Assembly (NCBI GenBank): GCA_003152275.1
Contig: PLZU01000040.1
Location: 1 to 39,205, forward strand
DNA length: 39,205 nt
Origin: Actinomycetota bacterium
GTDB taxonomy: Bacteria; Actinomycetota; Thermoleophilia; Gaiellales; Gaiellaceae
Direction: 5' to 3'
This document shows, one piece after another, positions 22,799 through 29,918 of the stretch (positions within the stretch are counted from its first letter, which is position 1; each line of letters opens with the position of its first letter). Below the pieces are notes generated by a model. It had not been told where the DNA came from. It worked only from the letters and a program-made list of their open reading frames with translations, and searched no databases. The position numbers and the translations under genes are program-made.

Positions 22799-23864
22799 TA
22801 CGCACCTCGCTCGATCGTGATTGTCTGAATCCGAACGTGTGAAGGTGCGTTCGGCTTAGGCTCTCCCTTCGAATTCGGTCGAGCTCTCCCGCGAGCCGTG
22901 CTCTTCGAGTCGTGCGGGCTGAGGAGCGCGTCGGCCAAGGCTCGTCCGTCCAGTCCACAGGCAGGTCGAGCTCTCCCTGAATCGGCGCTGCGGCAAGTGG
23001 CCGTATGTGGTCGAGTATCATCTCGGCGAAGAAGAGCTGGTTCGGGAGTCGCTCTTCGGCATACGTCTCTGGGTTCCGCATCATGAGCGGGTTGGAGTTG
23101 ATCTCGAAGATCTGAACTCGACCGTCAGCCAGTCCGTAGTCGAAGCGGCCGTAGTCCACCGAAGCAAGCGCCGCAATGGCTTCCAGCTCCTGCCGGTGGG
23201 GATTCTCTTCGAGGTACGCGCGCTCTTCGGCGAGCTTCGCCTCGTCGACGAGATCGGAGCTCCGCACCGTCCAGTGGCGCGAGCAGAAGATGTGGCGTGG
23301 GACGACTCGACCCTCGACGATGTAGGCGCCGTACTTGCGGTAGATGCCGTCAGCCGACGACGTATCGCAAAACTCGACGACCAACAGGTCACGCAGACGG
23401 TGGCCGATGAGCACCGCCCGTCTCAACGCACGTCTGAGCTCGCTCTGTGTTCGGAGGAGGTCAGTCATCGGTCCCCAGTGCTCGTTCGCGTAGCGCACGA
23501 AGACGGGGAATCGGGTGTGCAGCGGTGGCTCCGTTGCTGGGTACACGGTGAACTTGTTGAACCCGTTCTCGTAGAGCTTCTCGAGCAAAATGCGCCGCCG
23601 GAGATGGTGCGCCGGCCGATTGCCGAGGTGGAGGTCCGGAGCAGCCGCGTGGAGGGCTGACCACAGCCGATCGGCGCGCTCGAGACCCTCGTCGGACAAG
23701 CGCTCCAGATCCGAGAAGAAGTAGTTCGCCAACGGCAAGCGTCTGCAGGTCGCGACGTCCTCGTACGACCGTCGCTCGATCTGTGAGGCGAGGCTTCGCC
23801 CCCACGTGTTGTAAAAGCACTCGACCGTCTCCATCGCCTCGGCGGTGGTGAGGTAGATCAACAT
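22782..23864 (-). CDS. ATP-grasp ligase-like protein, paralogue 1
   Basis: A 360-residue protein and first gene of the six-gene operon. It aligns along its whole length with the product of 18644-19699: WGRS near 21, FFSDLERL near 49, GNRPAHHL near 81, FPVFVRYANEHWGP near 119-132, VVEFCDT near 162, YRKYGAY near 175, VVPRH, EERAYLEENPHRQEL near 213-227, D237-YGRF-DYG and E254-I-N256-S-N258-P near 254-259. The final blocks resemble the metal- and ATP-binding core of ATP-grasp enzymes, so an ATP-driven ligation is likely. The family is otherwise unknown to me. The two copies bracket an amino-acid importer and an acetyltransferase, which suggests successive additions of two building blocks, or a heterodimer. 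ATG 23864 starts MLIYLTT, aligning with MITYVLT of the paralogue. Confidence 0.68.
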   Translation of the reverse strand: MLIYLTTAEAMETVECFYNTWGRSLASQIERRSYEDVATCRRLPLANYFFSDLERLSDEGLERADRLWSALHAAAPDLHLGNRPAHHLRRRILLEKLYENGFNKFTVYPATEPPLHTRFPVFVRYANEHWGPMTDLLRTQSELRRALRRAVLIGHRLRDLLVVEFCDTSSADGIYRKYGAYIVEGRVVPRHIFCSRHWTVRSSDLVDEAKLAEERAYLEENPHRQELEAIAALASVDYGRFDYGLADGRVQIFEINSNPLMMRNPETYAEERLPNQLFFAEMILDHIRPLAAAPIQGELDLPVDWTDEPWPTRSSARTTRRARLAGELDRIRRESLSRTHLHTFGFRQSRSSEVRSAGHP

Positions 23865-24011
23865 GCGCGAGCCCTCGTATCGACCATCATTTACGGTTGA
23901 GCGTAATCCGACACCGTGGGCCGTTCAGCTAACCGAAAAGGTAGTCCGCAGTCGAATTCCCGCCAAAGGGAGGGCTCCAGCCACGGCCCGGGTTCCCGCT
24001 ACGCTCGAGCT

Positions 24012-25088
24012 ATGGCAGAGCCCAGCCGCGACGCGATCCTCGCCGCCCTCGGAGGGGTCATCGACCCCGAGCTCCAGCGGCCGGTCACCGAGCTCGACAT
24101 GGTGCGGGACATCGAGATCAAGGACGGCATCGTCTCGCTCACGATCGTCCTCACGATCGCCGGCTGCCCACTCCGGGATTCCTTCGAGCGGCGGGTCGAC
24201 GAGGCGCTGACCCCCGTCCCCGGCGTTCGTGGCTTCTCCCTCTCCTTCGGTGTGATGACACCAGAGGAGCGCCAGACACTCACAACGAAGCTCCGCGGCG
24301 GCGCTACCGAGCGGGACAGCGTCGTCCGCCTCCCACGCGCCTGCCGCGTGATCGCCGTCGCGTCAGGGAAGGGCGGCGTCGGCAAGTCGTCGCTCACCGC
24401 GAACCTCGCCGTCGCCTTCTCGCAGATGGGGAAGCGTGTCGGCGTGCTCGACGCCGACATCTACGGGCACTCGATTCCGCACATCCTCGGCATCCACCAG
24501 AAGCCCGTCGCTGTGGACGAGATGATCGTGCCGCCGGTGAAGGGCGATCTGAAGCTCATGTCGATCGGATTCTTCCTCGACGACAACGAACCGGTGATGT
24601 GGCGCGGCCCGATGCTGCACCGCGCGCTCGAGCAGTTCCTCACGGACGTGCACTGGGGCGACATCGATGTGCTCGTCGTCGACATGCCGCCCGGCACGGG
24701 AGACATTTCGATCTCGCTCGGTCAGTTGTTGCCGCGCGCGGAGGTCGTCGTCGTCACGACGCCACAGAAACTCGCGCAAGACGTCGCCTCGCGTGCCGCA
24801 TCCATGGCTCGCAAGACGAACATGCGCCTGCTCGGCGTGATCGAGAACATGACCGGCGAGATCTTCGGCTTCGGTGGCGGCGAGTCGCTCGCGGCGTCGC
24901 TCGACGTCCCGCTGCTCGGCCAGGTGCCGCTCGACCCGTTGCTGCGCGAGCAGGGAGACCTCGGCGTACCGATCGTTGCCTCGCACCCCGACTCCGATAC
25001 CGCGCAGACGATCTTCGCGATTGCGGAAGCGATCGATGCGCGCCGCGAAGCCGGCTCGATCGTCAAGTCGTTGCCGCTCGTCGGCTGA
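24012..25088 (+). CDS. mrp: Mrp/ApbC/NBP35-family Fe-S carrier P-loop ATPase
   Basis: A 358-residue protein with an N-terminal MIP18/DUF59 domain (residues 1-90: DPELQRPVTELDMV, TIAGCPLRD) and a C-terminal ParA/MinD-like ATPase with deviant Walker A SGKGGVGKSS at 118-127, VLDADIYGHSIPHILG, and DMPPGTGDISI. Mrp proteins carry Fe-S clusters to target apoproteins. The CxxC motif that many homologues have before the IFG.GGG segment is missing; the sequence reads ENMTGEIFGFGGG, as I recall for actinobacterial Mrp, so cluster binding would need other residues such as C52. ATG 24012 is chosen from family length; upstream codons look non-coding. Its stop overlaps the next ATG by one base (TGATG), starting a four-gene coupled run. 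Confidence 0.92.
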   Translation: MAEPSRDAILAALGGVIDPELQRPVTELDMVRDIEIKDGIVSLTIVLTIAGCPLRDSFERRVDEALTPVPGVRGFSLSFGVMTPEERQTLTTKLRGGATERDSVVRLPRACRVIAVASGKGGVGKSSLTANLAVAFSQMGKRVGVLDADIYGHSIPHILGIHQKPVAVDEMIVPPVKGDLKLMSIGFFLDDNEPVMWRGPMLHRALEQFLTDVHWGDIDVLVVDMPPGTGDISISLGQLLPRAEVVVVTTPQKLAQDVASRAASMARKTNMRLLGVIENMTGEIFGFGGGESLAASLDVPLLGQVPLDPLLREQGDLGVPIVASHPDSDTAQTIFAIAEAIDARREAGSIVKSLPLVG

Positions 25089-25474
25089 TGGCCAGCGCGA
25101 ATACCGACGCGGTCGAGAAGATCTTCCACCTTGCGCGCCGCGCGGATCACCGCACGCTGCGCTTGCACCTTCACGACGACGTGACCTGGCATCCCGCCAA
25201 CGAGGGCGCGTGGAAAGCGTGCACGACCGCCGAAGAGGTCGTGCGCACGCTGCTCTGGCGTGCCAACGCGAATCGCCTGCGTCCCGGCGAGATGATCGAT
25301 CTGGGCGACCGCGTGTTCGTGCAGTTGCGCGGCAGGCGGCTCGAACGCCTCGGCGCCAAAGGCTTTCTTCCGCGCCTCTTCCAGGTCGTCGTGCTCCGCG
25401 AAGGCAAGGTCGTGAGCATCCGCGACTACGCCAAGCGCGAGGACGCGCTGGCGGCTGCCGGCATCAAGACGTAA
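25088..25474 (+). CDS. NTF2-like/SnoaL-fold small protein
   Basis: A 128-residue protein beginning MASANTDAVEKIFHLARRAD. The pattern of an N-terminal helix followed by LRLHLHDDVTWHPA, an EEVVRTLLWRAN helix, then beta-strands (VFVQLRGRRLERLG, FQVVVLREGKVVSIRDYAKRE) is that of the NTF2/SnoaL-like alpha+beta barrel, a fold used both for small enzymes and for ligand binding. No definite catalytic set is apparent; His and Asp in the HDDVTWHP segment line the usual cavity position. It is coupled on both sides (TGATG with mrp, TAATG with the HAD gene), so the products are made together, though a functional link to Fe-S transfer is not obvious. Confidence 0.78.
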   Translation: MASANTDAVEKIFHLARRADHRTLRLHLHDDVTWHPANEGAWKACTTAEEVVRTLLWRANANRLRPGEMIDLGDRVFVQLRGRRLERLGAKGFLPRLFQVVVLREGKVVSIRDYAKREDALAAAGIKT

Positions 25475-26136
25475 TGCCCGGCGCCGCGGCGTTCTTCGAT
25501 CTCGATCGCACGCTCTTGCGCCGCTCGTCGGCGCTCGCGCTGGCGCCCACGTTCCGCGCGCGCGGGCTCATCTCACGCCGGCAGATGGCGCGGGCCGCGG
25601 TGTGGCAGCTCATGTTCATGCTGCGCGGCGCGAGCGCCGACACGGTGAAGCGCGCAGCCGAGGGCGGTCTCCTCGTCCTGCGCGGCTATTCGCCGAAGGA
25701 GATGCAAGCGCTCGTCGTCGACTCGATGGAGCGCGTTCTGAAGCCGCTCGTGTATGCCGAGTCGCTCGATCTCGTCGAGCTCCACCGCAGACGCGGCGAG
25801 CCCGTGTACATCGTCTCGGCGACGCTGCAGGAGATCGTGCAGGTGATCGCAGACGACCTCGGCTTCGACGGCGCGCTTGGCACGATCGTCGAGGTCGAGA
25901 ACGGGAAGTACACCGGCCGGGCGATTCGCCCGTTGCACGCGGAGAACAAAGCCCGGTGTATACGCGAGCTCGACTACGACCTCGATGCGAGCACTGCGTA
26001 CTCCGACAGCCACACCGATCTCCCCTTCCTCGAGGCGGTCGGACATCCGGTCGTGGTCAACCCGGATCGCAAGCTCCGCCGGGTCGCTGCGCAGCGCGGC
26101 TGGCCGGTGCTGGAGTTCGGACGCCGTGCAGCGTGA
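25474..26136 (+). CDS. HAD-IB family phosphatase (SerB-like)
   Basis: A 220-residue haloacid-dehalogenase hydrolase. The nucleophile motif FFDLDRTLLRRSS gives D9 and D11; YIVSATLQEIV supplies motif II Ser, ENKARCIREL the motif III Lys, and YSDSHTDLPFLEAVG the motif IV acidic pair. The HAD-IB group (phosphoserine phosphatase-like, often acting on lysophospholipid or small-molecule phosphates) has this length and a helical cap, seen here at residues 20-95. All catalytic residues are present. Its ATG overlaps the previous TAA by one base, and its 3' end overlaps the Ldh-like gene by 11 bases. The physiological substrate is unknown. Confidence 0.86.
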   Translation: MPGAAAFFDLDRTLLRRSSALALAPTFRARGLISRRQMARAAVWQLMFMLRGASADTVKRAAEGGLLVLRGYSPKEMQALVVDSMERVLKPLVYAESLDLVELHRRRGEPVYIVSATLQEIVQVIADDLGFDGALGTIVEVENGKYTGRAIRPLHAENKARCIRELDYDLDASTAYSDSHTDLPFLEAVGHPVVVNPDRKLRRVAAQRGWPVLEFGRRAA

Positions 26137-26854
26137 CGAAGGCGTCCGGCGCTTGCAGGCGCTCGGGTTCGCCGCCGCCGCCGCTGGGACGTTGTGGGAG
26201 CACTTCGACGACGCCGAGCAGCGCGGCAAGCTCGGGCATGGGTACTCGCGGATCCCGTGGCTCGAGAGGCTCGAGGGGTACGACCCGAAGGCGGAGCCTT
26301 TGGTCGTTGTCGATGACGTCGGCTTCCAGCGCTGGAACGGCAACGGCACGATCGGGTATCTCGTGCTTGCGGAGGCGGTCACGCGGCAGATCGCGCAGCC
26401 GCCCGAGCACGCGCGCGTCGTCGTCTGCGAGCGGACGTTCCCGACGGGGATGCTCGGCCACTACGTCCGGCGGCTCGCTGAGGCCGGACTCGTCGGGCTG
26501 CTGACAGCGACATCGCCGGCGCGCCTCGGCCCCCCGGGCGGCCCGAAGGCCGCGGGCACGAACCCGCTCGCGATCGGGATCCCGAGCTCGGACGGGCAGC
26601 CGGTCGTGACAGATGTCTCGATGGGCGCGGTCACGTGGGGCGACGTGATCGCGGGGCTCGCCGAGGAGGAGCAGCTGGTGCCCTTCGGCGGCGAGCAGTG
26701 GCACAAGGCGTTCGCGCTCGCGGTGGGGTTGCAACTCGTTGTTGACGGGCTCGTGCGCGAGCCGGGCTACGGCGCGGTGCTCCTTGTGGCGCGCCCCGAG
26801 GCGGATCCGGTGCCGGCGTTGCGGGCGCTGGGGCTGCGGCTGCCGGGCGAATAA
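26126..26854 (+). CDS. Shortened malate/L-lactate dehydrogenase-family (Ldh_2) protein
   Basis: A 242-residue protein related to the Ldh_2 (malate/L-sulfolactate/ureidoglycolate dehydrogenase) family: an N-terminal helix pair with LGHGYSRIPWLERL, aligning with the family SHG(V)SRLP block, and later ARLGPPGGPKAAGTNPLAIGIPS, the diagnostic PPGG...GTNPLAIA region of the NAD-binding domain. Normal members have about 330-350 residues. Here the segment usually containing the catalytic SNHFG is replaced by ERTFPTGMLGHYVRR, with no His-Phe-Gly, and the C-terminal part is shortened. It may therefore be a non-redox paralogue or bind NAD differently. GTG 26126 lies within the HAD gene's 3' end; other starts are possible but would remove the SRIP block. 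Confidence 0.7.
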   Translation: MQRDEGVRRLQALGFAAAAAGTLWEHFDDAEQRGKLGHGYSRIPWLERLEGYDPKAEPLVVVDDVGFQRWNGNGTIGYLVLAEAVTRQIAQPPEHARVVVCERTFPTGMLGHYVRRLAEAGLVGLLTATSPARLGPPGGPKAAGTNPLAIGIPSSDGQPVVTDVSMGAVTWGDVIAGLAEEEQLVPFGGEQWHKAFALAVGLQLVVDGLVREPGYGAVLLVARPEADPVPALRALGLRLPGE

Positions 26855-26856
26855 GT

Positions 26857-26874
26857 CATACCGATCGCATACCG
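26857..26874 (+). promoter_or_regulatory. Direct repeat CATACCG with 11-base spacing upstream of the TasA-like operon
   Basis: CATACCG occurs at 26857-26863 and again at 26868-26874, one helical turn apart, in the 131-base gap before the TasA-like gene. A GTGTGC/GCACAC hairpin is at 26932-26946. The spacing suits a dimeric activator, but no regulator can be named. Confidence 0.25.
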
Positions 26875-26985
26875 GCATCCCCTATCCGGGGGGGACAGGC
26901 CGCTCGGATCACGGTCGATAGCAGCAAAGTGGTGTGCGCGGCACACACGCTTTCGAACCTGCGGCTACCAGAAAGAGGACTTCCT

Positions 26986-27594
26986 GTGGTGCGATTCCCC
27001 CTCTACATCAAGATTGTGGCAAGTATGGCGATTCTCGGCGCCGCGGCTGGCGTCGCCGGCCTCGCGACCTTCGCGAGCTTCACGAGCTCAACCGCCGCCC
27101 AGGCCCAGAGCCTGACCTCCGGAACCGTCTCGATCACGCTCGGCGCGGCGAACCGTCTCACCGTCGGCGCGACGAACCTCGTCCCCGGTGACACGATCCA
27201 GCGTGCGGTCGACATCACGAACAACGGCTCGGCCGGCACGAGCAGTGTCGGGGCGATCGCCCTGACGACCACGGCGCCTACCTCGTCGCTGCTCGACACG
27301 GATACGACGAACGGGCTCCAGATGGTGATCGACAAGTGCTCAGTCGCCTGGACGGAAGCGGGTCCTCCGTACACGTACACGTGCGGCGGCGCCACGACCT
27401 CCGTGCTGACGACGAGAGCGGTGGTCGGCAACAGCATCGCGCTGTCGAACATGAGCTCGGTCACGGCCGGGAACACGGATCACCTTCGGGTGACTCTGAC
27501 GCTGCCGGCAGGCGCCGGCAACACGCTTCAGGGCCAGAGCTCGACGCTCAACTACGTGTTCACCGCCAACCAGCGCGCGGCGACGAACCAGTAA
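26986..27594 (+). CDS. TasA/CalY-like secreted protein with SipW-dependent signal peptide
   Basis: A 202-residue protein with the characteristic SipW-type N-terminus: VVRFPLYIKIVAS, a hydrophobic core, then GLATFASFTSSTAAQAQSLTSG followed by TVSITLGA (split here). The ATFASFTSS / SLTSGTVSI pattern matches the family of amyloid-like matrix proteins (TasA, camelysin) that are cleaved by a dedicated ER-type signal peptidase. The mature part is a beta-rich domain (RAVDITNNGSAGTSS, LRVTLTLPAGAGNTLQGQSS, LNYVFTANQ) with a Cys pair near the middle. GTG 26986 is preceded by GAAAGAGG 7 bases upstream. The peptidase gene follows after 13 bases. It is likely to be a structural component of the extracellular matrix. 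Confidence 0.85.
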   Translation: MVRFPLYIKIVASMAILGAAAGVAGLATFASFTSSTAAQAQSLTSGTVSITLGAANRLTVGATNLVPGDTIQRAVDITNNGSAGTSSVGAIALTTTAPTSSLLDTDTTNGLQMVIDKCSVAWTEAGPPYTYTCGGATTSVLTTRAVVGNSIALSNMSSVTAGNTDHLRVTLTLPAGAGNTLQGQSSTLNYVFTANQRAATNQ

Positions 27595-27607
27595 CAGGGA
27601 GCCGAGG

Positions 27608-28321
27608 GTGCACCACCCCGGTTCGAAGCGGCAAACGCGGGCGATGGCTGAAGCCATCGTCCGCGTTCAGCTGCTGCTCGTCGTGCCTCTGGCACTCCTG
27701 CTCATCGGTGTCGCAGTCATGCGCGGCGGCGGCTGGTTGGCGCTCCTGCCGCCTGCGAGCCTGCTGCTCCTTGGCCACGCGCGGCTCGTATGCCGATTCC
27801 AGTTCAACTCGTGGTTCGGAGCCGTCGGGAATCTCGGGCTCCTCGTGGCTGCGACCGCCATGGTGACGCTCGTCGTAGGCCCGATCCTCGGCCTCTATCG
27901 CACCGTGACCGTTCTCTCCGGCTCGATGCGTCCGACCTTCAGCCCGGGCGACATGATCGTCGTCTCACCGGAGCCGATGCGCGCGTTGCGCGTGGGAGAC
28001 GTCATCACGTTCATGACCCCGACCGCCGGGCATCCGGTCGAGACGCACCGGGTCGTCTCCATCCTGCGCTCCGGCAGCGATCCGATCGTGAAGACGAAGG
28101 GCGACGCGAACAACACGATCGACCCGTGGCAAGCTGAGCTCCACGGCTCAACGGTCTGGCGCTATCGCTTCCGCCTTCCGGCCTTGGGGTACCCGCTCCT
28201 GGCTCTGCGCTCGCGCTGGGTTCACCTGGGATTCACCCTGTTGCTGCCGGTCCTGCTCGCGCTCTGGGGGCTCGGGCGCCTGTGGCTTCCCTCCCGTCGC
28301 AACGCCTTGACGAATGCGTAG
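27608..28321 (+). CDS. SipW-like (ER-type) signal peptidase I
   Basis: A 237-residue membrane peptidase of family S26B. Two or three hydrophobic segments precede the catalytic block TVLSGSMRPTFSPGD, where Ser106 is the nucleophile. The general base of this branch is a His rather than the Lys of ordinary LepB enzymes, and HRVV in GHPVETHRVVSI supplies H147; KTKGDANNTIDPW further on matches the ER-type GDNN motif. Another membrane helix (VHLGFTLLLPVLLALWGL) closes the protein. GTG 27608 has AGGGAG five bases upstream. It lies directly after the TasA-like gene and overlaps the next gene by 8 bases, so it almost certainly processes those two secreted proteins. Confidence 0.9.
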   Translation: MHHPGSKRQTRAMAEAIVRVQLLLVVPLALLLIGVAVMRGGGWLALLPPASLLLLGHARLVCRFQFNSWFGAVGNLGLLVAATAMVTLVVGPILGLYRTVTVLSGSMRPTFSPGDMIVVSPEPMRALRVGDVITFMTPTAGHPVETHRVVSILRSGSDPIVKTKGDANNTIDPWQAELHGSTVWRYRFRLPALGYPLLALRSRWVHLGFTLLLPVLLALWGLGRLWLPSRRNALTNA

Positions 28322-28769
28322 GCGCACTCTCCTCTTGTGCCTGCTCGGGATCGCGGTCGTGATCCTGGCACCCGCTGCGCTTGCGGGATGGTCTTCCGGC
28401 GTGACGGCCGGACCGCTGCCGGTTACGTCCGCGACGATCGCGGCGCCGACCGGCGCCGCTGCGACGACGTCGGCCTGCACCAAGCACGACGCGACGACGA
28501 TCCAGGTTGCTGTGTCCTGGACGGCGACGACGTCGACCGTCGCGACCGGCTACACGATCATGCGGGGTACGTCTGCGACCGGCCCGTTTACACAGGTCGG
28601 CACAGTCAGCGGCCGCGCGACGACGACCTGGACCGACGCAACCGGAGCGCTGTCAATCAACACGATCTACTACTACGTCGTCGATGCGACAGTCGCGTCC
28701 TGGACAAGCCCCGATTCGAACGTCGCCAGCGTCACCACGCCCGACAACAACTGCCACGGCGGAACTTAG
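28314..28769 (+). CDS. Secreted fibronectin type III-like protein
   Basis: A 151-residue protein: signal peptide at 1-24 (RRRTLLLCLLGIAVVIL... LAG), then a single fibronectin-III-like beta-sandwich with QVAVSWTATTSTVATGYTIMRGTSATGPF and IYYYVVDATVASW followed by TSPDSNVASVTT, the typical W...Y.I.R and YYYV.A strands (sequence split). One Cys near residue 54 and one near the C-terminus could be bonded. It overlaps the peptidase gene by 8 bases, so the three form one operon: matrix subunit, processing peptidase, and a probable accessory or anchoring module. Whether its signal peptide is cut by the SipW-like enzyme or a general peptidase is not evident, since the ATF.SFT pattern is absent. Confidence 0.8.
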   Translation: MRRRTLLLCLLGIAVVILAPAALAGWSSGVTAGPLPVTSATIAAPTGAAATTSACTKHDATTIQVAVSWTATTSTVATGYTIMRGTSATGPFTQVGTVSGRATTTWTDATGALSINTIYYYVVDATVASWTSPDSNVASVTTPDNNCHGGT

Positions 28770-28774
28770 AGGCC

Positions 28775-28926
28775 TGATGTGAAATTCCGCCGGGCCGGAT
28801 GACGCCCCAGGCGCGGCGCGGGATCAGCACGTTCGGCCACGGCCCGTAGCGCTGCTACGTGCCGCAACCGCCCGCACTGCCCCGCTTGGCCTGGAGCGCC
28901 CCCGGCTGCGGCCGAATTCCACATCA
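28775..28926. repeat. 152-bp MITE-like element with 18-base terminal inverted repeats
   Basis: The left end TGATGTGAAATTCCGCCG (28775-28792) and the inverse of the right end, TGATGTGGAATTCGGCCG (28909-28926), agree at 16 of 18 positions. The interior continues as an imperfect fold-back (for example GACGCCCCAGGC against GGCGCTCCAGGC), so the whole unit could form a long hairpin. It codes for nothing and begins 5 bases after the stop of the FN3 gene. No target-site duplication is evident. It could be a miniature transposable element, a terminator or a structured RNA. Confidence 0.55.
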
Positions 28927-28997
28927 ACCCTCTAGCGCGCGAGGGGTGTGTGCCTTCGGCTGGTCGAACGCTTCTCGTGGCTGGCAGGATGGGCGTG

Positions 28998-29318
28998 ATG
29001 GCACCGCGCATTGTTGAGGTACTGACATTTGAGGGGTGCCCGCACGCTGATGCGGCGTTCGAGTTGGCAAACCGCGTCGTGCGCGAAACCGGTGCGAGCG
29101 CCGAGGTGCGCCGGGTCGATGTGCCGGATGCGGAAGCGGCGGTCGCGCAGCGGTTCCTCGGTTCACCGACCATCCGAGTCGACGCACGCGATGTCGAACC
29201 GGGCGCCGACGAGCGTGTCGACTACGCGCTCTCCTGCCGCGTCTACCGCACGTCCGCGGGGTTCGTCGGCCAGCCGCAGGAACTGTGGGTGCGGAACGCA
29301 CTGATCCGCAGCGCTTGA
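28998..29318 (+). CDS. Small thioredoxin-fold protein
   Basis: A 106-residue protein beginning MAPRIVEVLTFEGCPHADAAF, with a beta-strand then a Cys at the N-terminal end of a helix, as in the thioredoxin fold. The motif is C-P-H-A, so only one of the two usual redox cysteines is present; LGSPTIRVDARDVEP later supplies the cis-Pro loop (SPTI) and strand. Similar small proteins are annotated near mercury- or glutaredoxin-like genes. Single-Cys members act in thiol exchange or bind metals rather than forming a self-contained disulphide. An additional Cys is at LSCRVYR. ATG 28998 has AGGA 8 bases upstream; ATG 28989 is an alternative. It appears to be transcribed alone, just after the inverted-repeat element. 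Confidence 0.72.
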   Translation: MAPRIVEVLTFEGCPHADAAFELANRVVRETGASAEVRRVDVPDAEAAVAQRFLGSPTIRVDARDVEPGADERVDYALSCRVYRTSAGFVGQPQELWVRNALIRSA

Positions 29319-29367
29319 GCGTCCGCAGGGTTAGGCGGCGAGAACCTGCAGCGCGTACGACTCGTCG

Positions 29368-29535
29368 ATGCAGTCGTTCAACCGCACAACCACGTCGTCG
29401 CTCGGCCCGAACGTAAAGACCCTGAACAGCGTCACCGGTCCTGGGCAGCAGGTGAATGTGGACAGCAGCCTCGTCGACCCCAAGGGCAACGCGGTCGCCG
29501 GGAGCCAGCTCAAAGTCAGTTTCAAGTGCCCCTAG
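29368..29535 (+). pseudogene. Possible C-terminal remnant of a secreted beta-sandwich protein
   Basis: An open frame from 29335 (ATG 29368) to TAG 29533-29535 encodes about 55 residues ending NAVAGSQLKVSFKCP, preceded by QQVNVDSSLVDPKG, with about 88 percent G/C third positions. It reads like the end of an extracellular beta-rich protein, but there is no signal peptide or ribosome site. The opposite strand over 29331-29525 is also open with equal codon bias, beginning at a TTG that overlaps the stop of the adjacent minus-strand gene. One of the two may be a shadow; I lean to the plus-strand remnant, weakly. Confidence 0.3.
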
Positions 29536-29866
29536 CAAGCGGATCTTCGGTCTGATGGAGCAACCACGAAGTCCGAAGCTCGCGTGCGCGAGTCTCGAGA
29601 TCCGCCAGCAACGAGCGAGCCTCATCGAGTCGGGGTCGTAGCCCCTCGACTCGGTGCAGTTCCGTTGCGATCTCCTTGAGCCAGCTGTCCGGGTCCTCCG
29701 CGAGCTCGGTGAGTCGACGCTCGCTCCCGGCCATATGGGCCACCAACGTCCGTACGAGCCCGTCCGCCTGTTCGATCAGGCCGCGCAACTCGGTTTCGGT
29801 CACTGGCTGGTTGCCGACTACTTCCCGAAGGCGTTCGAGTAGCGCGAGATCCGGTGTCTCAGCCAA
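29522..29866 (-). CDS. Small helical (coiled-coil) hypothetical protein
   Basis: A 114-residue protein predicted to be nearly all helix: LALLERLREVVGNQP, TELRGLIEQADGLVRTLV, SERRLTELAEDPDSWLKEI, EGLRPRLDEARSLLADLETRARELR. Leu/Ile/Val recur at heptad spacing and charges alternate, suggesting a coiled coil or helical bundle. There is no signal peptide, membrane segment or Cys. I do not recognise the family. ATG 29866 is the first in frame and no strong ribosome site is evident. It is transcribed on the minus strand downstream of nothing obvious, and the protease gene upstream on the same strand ends 50 bases before it, so cotranscription is possible. Confidence 0.5.
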   Translation of the reverse strand: MAETPDLALLERLREVVGNQPVTETELRGLIEQADGLVRTLVAHMAGSERRLTELAEDPDSWLKEIATELHRVEGLRPRLDEARSLLADLETRARELRTSWLLHQTEDPLARGT

Positions 29867-29918
29867 TGAACTGAGCTTGACAGATCAAGAGCCCGCGCGG
29901 CTGGCGCCGCTTCGAGGG

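Noticed and set aside
27621-27640. GGTTCGAA, resembling a tRNA T-loop
   Set aside because: It lies in the start of the SipW-like gene and no other tRNA arms are present around it.
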